A stretch of 55,563 nt of DNA, from the NCBI GenBank assembly GCA_004297485.1, contig SCTM01000086.1, forward strand, positions 1 to 55,563, written 5' to 3'. Shown piece by piece: positions 51,738 to 55,563 of this stretch (position 1 is the stretch's first letter; each line of letters begins with the position of its first letter). A program made the position numbers and the translations under genes. The notes below the pieces were generated by a model. That model was not told the origin of the DNA. It saw only the letters and a program-made list of their open reading frames with translations, and made no database searches. The DNA is from Rhodospirillaceae bacterium (lineage in GTDB: Bacteria; Pseudomonadota; Alphaproteobacteria; Rhodospirillales; Rhodospirillaceae).

Positions 51738-52000
51738 TGGGCAATGGTTTTATGACGATTTGCGGACCACATCAGTGCGCTCCTTTTCCAGCATGCGCCC
51801 GTGCTCACGATCGCGTATAGCGGCCTAACCGGCGCAACAGCCAAAGCGGAAATGAAGACGGAATACTTATCTATAGCCGCGCGCGGGCCGAGCACTTTAT
51901 GATGATTATGCCGCGCGGCTTTGCGTTCTCGGGATTCTCTAAATACTCCGAGATTCCGCAAGCCGGAACGCCGTCGACGAGACAGGGAGGAGAGAGGGAT

Positions 52001-53683
52001 ATGAGCGAGTTTGATGAGATATTTGACTTTGTCGTGGTTGGAAGCGGCGGCGGTTCCATGTGCGCGGGATTGGTTATGAGGTCGCTCGGCAAATCCGTTC
52101 TGATCCTTGAGAAGACGGACATGGTCGGAGGCACCACCGCTAAATCAGGCGGCGTGATGTGGATCCCGAACAATCTGTTCATGAAGCGTGACGGCGTTGA
52201 GGATAGCTATGAGAAGGCGATGACCTATCTGGATAACGTTGTCGGCGACCATGACGATACGCCCGGAGCAACGCGCGAACGGCGGCGGGCTTATCTGACC
52301 GAGGCCCCGCGCATGGTGGAGTTCCTCGTCAACCAAGGCATAAAGCTGAACCGCGTCGGTTACTGGCCCGACTATTATGACGATCGTCCCGGCGGATCGG
52401 AGCAGGGCCGCACGGTGGTCGCCGAGCTTTTCGACGTCAACGAACTGGGCGAATGGAGAACGAAGCTCCGGCCCAACTTCCTACAAGTACCGGCGATGCT
52501 TGAGGAGGGAATGTCGGTCAGATACGTCAAGCAATCGTGGAAATCCAAGTTACAGATTCTAAAGATTGGACTGCGCGCCATCGCCGCAAAACTGACGGGC
52601 AAACACTGGGTAACGGCCGGCGCGGCGCTTCAGGGCCGGATGCTGCAGGCGGCGCTGAAAGCCAATGTCGACATCCGTGTCAATGAACCGGTGCGGGAGT
52701 TGATCGTCGAAGAAGGCGTAGTGAAGGGTGTCGTGACAATCATAGACGGTCGCCCCCGTCGCGTAGGTGCGCGCCTGGGTGTGCTCGTCAATGCCGGTGG
52801 CTTCGCCCGCAATCAAGAGATGCGCAACCGCTACCAGCCCGGCACTTCGGCCGCGTGGAGCCAGGTCACGCCGGGCGATACCGGCGAGATGATCGAGGAA
52901 ATGCAGCGTCACGGCGCAGCTATTGCCCAGATGGAGGAAATGGTCGGCTATCAGATGACTCTGCCCCCCGGCGAGGAAGATGCCTATATGAAGCCGGGCA
53001 TCCAGAACATGACTGCATCGCCGCACGCAATTCTCGTTGATCAGAGCGGTGTCCGCTATATGAACGAAGGCGGATCCTACATGGCGTACTGCAAAGGAAT
53101 GCTTGAGCGGAACAAGGTGGTCCCGGCCGTGCCGAGTTGGGCCATTTTCGACAGTCGGCATATTCGCAATTATATGGTCGCCGGTACCATGCCAGGCAGC
53201 AGAAAACCAAAGCGCTGGTCTGATGAAGGTTACCTGCGGAAGGCCGACACAGTGGAGGAACTCGCTCGCCTCCTCAACATCGCACCGGCGAGCCTTACGG
53301 CAACACTCAAACGCTTCAATGACTTTGTCGCGAAGAATCGCGACGAGGATTTTCATCGCGGCGAACGTGCCTATGATCGCTGGCTCGGCGACCTTTTTCA
53401 CACGCCGTCGGCGGCGCTGGGTACAATTGAGAAGGCGCCGTTCTACGCAATCCCGGTGCTTCCCGGCGACGTCGGGACATACGGCGGCGTCGTGACGGAC
53501 ACGCATGCCCGCGTGCTGCGCAACGATGGCTCCGTAATCACTGGCCTCTATGCCACGGGAGTTTCGACCGCGTCGGTGATGGGCCGCTTCTATCCGGGTG
53601 CTGGTGCCAGCGTCGGGCCGTCATTCGCCTGGGGCTATGTCGCCGCAAAGCATGCCGCCAACGCCGACAATATCGCCCGCTGA
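52001..53683 (+). CDS. FAD-dependent 3-ketosteroid-dehydrogenase-like oxidoreductase
   Basis: The 560-residue flavoprotein begins with the FAD-binding motif VVVGSGGGSMCAGLVMRSLG and the second glycine region GGTTAKSGGVMWIPNN, as in 3-ketosteroid delta-1-dehydrogenase and fumarate-reductase-like flavoproteins. GVLVNAGGFARNQEM near residue 265 and the C-terminal GLYATGVSTASVMGRFYPGAGASVGPSFAWGYVAAKHA complete the FAD site. It should introduce a double bond next to a keto group of a cyclic substrate; whether that is a steroid is unknown. ATG 52001 follows a strong AGGGAGGAGAG site. No steroid-ring genes (for example kshA or hsaC) are in view. Confidence 0.85.
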   Translation: MSEFDEIFDFVVVGSGGGSMCAGLVMRSLGKSVLILEKTDMVGGTTAKSGGVMWIPNNLFMKRDGVEDSYEKAMTYLDNVVGDHDDTPGATRERRRAYLTEAPRMVEFLVNQGIKLNRVGYWPDYYDDRPGGSEQGRTVVAELFDVNELGEWRTKLRPNFLQVPAMLEEGMSVRYVKQSWKSKLQILKIGLRAIAAKLTGKHWVTAGAALQGRMLQAALKANVDIRVNEPVRELIVEEGVVKGVVTIIDGRPRRVGARLGVLVNAGGFARNQEMRNRYQPGTSAAWSQVTPGDTGEMIEEMQRHGAAIAQMEEMVGYQMTLPPGEEDAYMKPGIQNMTASPHAILVDQSGVRYMNEGGSYMAYCKGMLERNKVVPAVPSWAIFDSRHIRNYMVAGTMPGSRKPKRWSDEGYLRKADTVEELARLLNIAPASLTATLKRFNDFVAKNRDEDFHRGERAYDRWLGDLFHTPSAALGTIEKAPFYAIPVLPGDVGTYGGVVTDTHARVLRNDGSVITGLYATGVSTASVMGRFYPGAGASVGPSFAWGYVAAKHAANADNIAR

Positions 53684-53809
53684 CGGTTGACCCGCGACCG
53701 GTGGGAAGTTGGCCCGGAGCGAGAAGATCGTGTTCGTCGCTGTTCAACGGGCTCATAGCCTTGTCTGCACCGGCAACTCGTGGCGCACATCGGTCGACGG
53801 GATCGTGCG

Positions 53810-54853
53810 CTAATTCGCGGCGCGCACGCCCTGAAATCGCATCATCTCCACTCCCCGGATGGTACGTCCCAGCAACAGGTTACCCGCCCCATCCGTGGCA
53901 ATTTTGTGGATCGTACCGTTGAGCCCGATGCCCTCCGAGTTGGGGCCGAGGAATGAACCGACGACCTGCCAAGCCTTGCAATCGACTATCCAGAGCCGGC
54001 TGTTGCTGCCATCAGCCACGAACATGAAGTCGCCGCCCGGGCTGAAGGCGACATTGAAGGTCGAACCGAATGGACTCTCGGCCTTTATCTCAATCTCGCG
54101 CACGAAGCGGGCATCGGTACGGCCGATGGCGTCGAAAACTTGAATCCGGTCGTTCTTGCGATCACAGATGTAGAGATGACCTTCAGGACCGAGGCTGATC
54201 GCATGCACGGGATTATTGAAAGTCTCGCCGCCTGATTCCGGAAAGGGCCCTGTCTTGCCATATGCACCCCAGGCACGCAGAAACTGGCCTGTATCGGAGT
54301 TAAAGACCACAACCCGGTGATTAACGTAGCCGTCGGTGATGTAGACCTCGCGGCGGGACACGTCATGGTAAGCGTCGGTCGGGCATCCCAGATGGTCGCG
54401 GCTTTCGTCGTTTCCGACGACACCGAATTCGCCGATACGCAGAAGGAGTTTCCCGTCGCGCGTAAAGCGCTGGACGGCGTGGTCATACTCCTTGTTCGCG
54501 CCGAAGACCCAAAGCGTCCCTTCGGAATCGATCGAAATGGTTTCCTCTTGCTTCGGCCATTGCGGCTTGCCGTCGATGCGCGGCAAATGATCGGGGCCGC
54601 CCCAGGCCTGAAGAAACTTTCCGTTCGCGTCGAATTCCAGTATCGGCGGCATAAGGCTCGCGGCGTTCGCGTGCGCCTCGGGCGGAAGGAACTCGGGCAT
54701 CGATGCGATATGCATCACCCAGATATGACCGTCTGGTGCGATGGCGAGGCCCGTCACCGGACCGAGGACCCGCCCCGGTGGCAGTTTTATCACCGGAGTT
54801 GGATCGGCAACGAATCTCGGTAGCGCGCGTCCCGTCTGTTCCTGGATCAGCAT
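53810..54853 (-). CDS. NHL-repeat beta-propeller protein
   Basis: The 347-residue protein has about six NHL-type blades with repeating patterns such as GLAIAPDGHIWVM, ISIDSEGTLWVFGA, VYITDGYVNHRVVVFN, AISLGPEGHLYICDRKNDRIQVFD and VAFSPGGDFMFVADGSNSRLWIVD. The same propeller occurs in peptidyl-alpha-hydroxyglycine lyase and in many binding or hydrolase proteins; no signal peptide was seen. ATG 54853 follows GGAGAGGGAGG. It converges with the KstD-like gene and is on the same strand as the SnoaL-like gene, so it is probably part of the same catabolic locus. Confidence 0.8.
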   Translation of the reverse strand: MLIQEQTGRALPRFVADPTPVIKLPPGRVLGPVTGLAIAPDGHIWVMHIASMPEFLPPEAHANAASLMPPILEFDANGKFLQAWGGPDHLPRIDGKPQWPKQEETISIDSEGTLWVFGANKEYDHAVQRFTRDGKLLLRIGEFGVVGNDESRDHLGCPTDAYHDVSRREVYITDGYVNHRVVVFNSDTGQFLRAWGAYGKTGPFPESGGETFNNPVHAISLGPEGHLYICDRKNDRIQVFDAIGRTDARFVREIEIKAESPFGSTFNVAFSPGGDFMFVADGSNSRLWIVDCKAWQVVGSFLGPNSEGIGLNGTIHKIATDGAGNLLLGRTIRGVEMMRFQGVRAAN

Positions 54854-55058
54854 TGCCGCCTCCCTCTCCTGCCACAGACCCACGCCTCACCCTGCTCAAA
54901 TGTTAAGGACCGCCGCACTGGCGAGCAAGGGATAATGGGGCTCGGTTTCCGCACCGACGACGGCAAGCGTGCACGCACACCGTCATCTTGCACCGCACGG
55001 ATACTGAACGCCGCGACCTTCTCTGAATGAGGGACCGAACGCCCCCAGGCCCATCATC

Positions 55059-55563
55059 TCATATCGGGCGGGGTTGACGGGGACGCGGAGGCCGATGATA
55101 GCTTACGTCGTTGCGATCGCGCGTCGCCGATTGCCGCTCATCCGGTCCGAATGGCGAAGGCATGTCCGTCCCGGCACGACTTCCAGCAAGGTCGAAGTTC
55201 CCTTCGATGATGGTGACCCGGTTTGCGATACGCCATTCACCGTTCCGACGCTGGAAGTGGTCGATATAGCGGCCCATGGACAGGAGGTGCGGCGGCGCGG
55301 CGGCTATCCCCGTGAACAAAAAATAGGTCTCGCAATAGGCGTTGTCGCCATCGAGTTCGCACGAATGGTTCATCAGCCCGTGGTGATGCGAGACGAAGTA
55401 CAAGGAGGTTTTGTTGGCCCAGTCGATGAAGTCGTCGACCTTGCCGACAAAATGGTCGTGGTCATCGATGGCATCATCGAAATAGCAGGACCGCACGAGC
55501 TCGCGATCGAGCCGGTCCAGCCCGCGGCCATACCGCTGCAGGACCTGCCATATCTCGTTCCGG
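55059..55563 (-). CDS. SnoaL/NTF2-like protein, N-terminus cut by the window edge
   Basis: The frame runs to the right edge, so the start is outside. The visible 167 residues contain the motif RGLDRLDRELVRSCYFDDAIDDH, typical of SnoaL-like (NTF2-fold) proteins such as bile-acid dehydratase relatives, then HHHGLMNHSCELDGDNAYCETYFLF, and a final region GRYIDHFQRRNGEWRIANRV. Such proteins are small dehydratases, hydratases or isomerases, often next to steroid or polyketide-like catabolic genes. The last 35 residues are polar and unlikely to be structured. Confidence 0.82.
   Translation of the reverse strand, partial: RNEIWQVLQRYGRGLDRLDRELVRSCYFDDAIDDHDHFVGKVDDFIDWANKTSLYFVSHHHGLMNHSCELDGDNAYCETYFLFTGIAAAPPHLLSMGRYIDHFQRRNGEWRIANRVTIIEGNFDLAGSRAGTDMPSPFGPDERQSATRDRNDVSYHRPPRPRQPRPI

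Noticed and set aside
1-55563. tRNA, rRNA, integrase, transposase or prophage genes
   Set aside because: Both strands were read for cloverleaf arms, rRNA segments and mobile-element motifs and none was seen; short or degenerate RNAs could be missed by eye.

Overview
The window looks like a piece of an alphaproteobacterial chromosome. The GC content is fairly high, genes are tightly packed in short operons with many ATGA or TAATG overlaps, and there is a rhizobial-type FixL/FixJ/FixK oxygen circuit with several TTGAT-N4-ATCAA-type boxes. A species cannot be named from the sequence. No rRNA, tRNA, CRISPR array, transposase or phage gene was seen.

Left part (1-13.7 kb). The start of a kdp potassium-pump operon (kdpB cut by the left edge, kdpA, kdpF and a 27-residue membrane peptide) faces a solitary NodU/CmcH-type carbamoyltransferase, a TAXI-like lipoprotein and a glutathione S-transferase. 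A divergent biotin locus follows (bioB-bioA leftward, bioF-bioD rightward), then a diiron ferritin-like protein, a VOC protein and a luciferase-like (possibly F420-dependent) oxidoreductase.

Centre (14.2-25.6 kb). The most unusual block is a rightward cluster of eight genes: a two-cluster ferredoxin fused to a BFD-like Cys domain, a very divergent LarA-like protein, a NadC/ModD-like phosphoribosyltransferase, a MoaB/MogA/CinA-fold protein, an unsplit larC, larB, larE with three candidate cluster cysteines, and a HupE/UreJ nickel permease. Together they look like a self-contained nickel-pincer-nucleotide (NPN) cofactor and enzyme system of a kind I do not recognise. The LarA-like protein keeps the H-x9-K-x15-H spacing of lactate racemase cofactor residues (H191, K201, H217) but appears to lack the second catalytic His and the substrate motif. 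Next come an isolated fliG, two coenzyme F420 genes (cofD-cofC) and a sulfate-activation block (cysQ facing cysD-cysNC).

Right part (28.5-55.6 kb). After gabD and a secreted Ser/Thr/Gly-rich protein lies a low-oxygen region. It holds a Pat-like acyl-CoA synthetase/acetyltransferase, an NAD(P)H-flavin oxidoreductase, a hypothetical protein, an AMP/thymidine-phosphorylase - PRPP synthetase - beta-CASP metallohydrolase - MgtC operon, two universal stress proteins, FixK, FixL-FixJ, a FixT-like receiver, a cytochrome c and small membrane proteins. FixK-type boxes precede five of these transcription units. motA-motB follow, and then a catabolic-looking set: amidohydrolase, 3-ketosteroid-dehydrogenase-like flavoprotein, NHL-repeat protein and SnoaL-like protein cut by the right edge.

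Scattered between genes is a family of 73-79 bp palindromes with CTAG-like ends. In two places they are arranged as a pair with an exactly 13-bp AT-rich spacer; a third place keeps one palindrome plus the spacer, and a fourth carries a single one. The CTAG ends supply the stop codons of bioA and of one universal stress gene.
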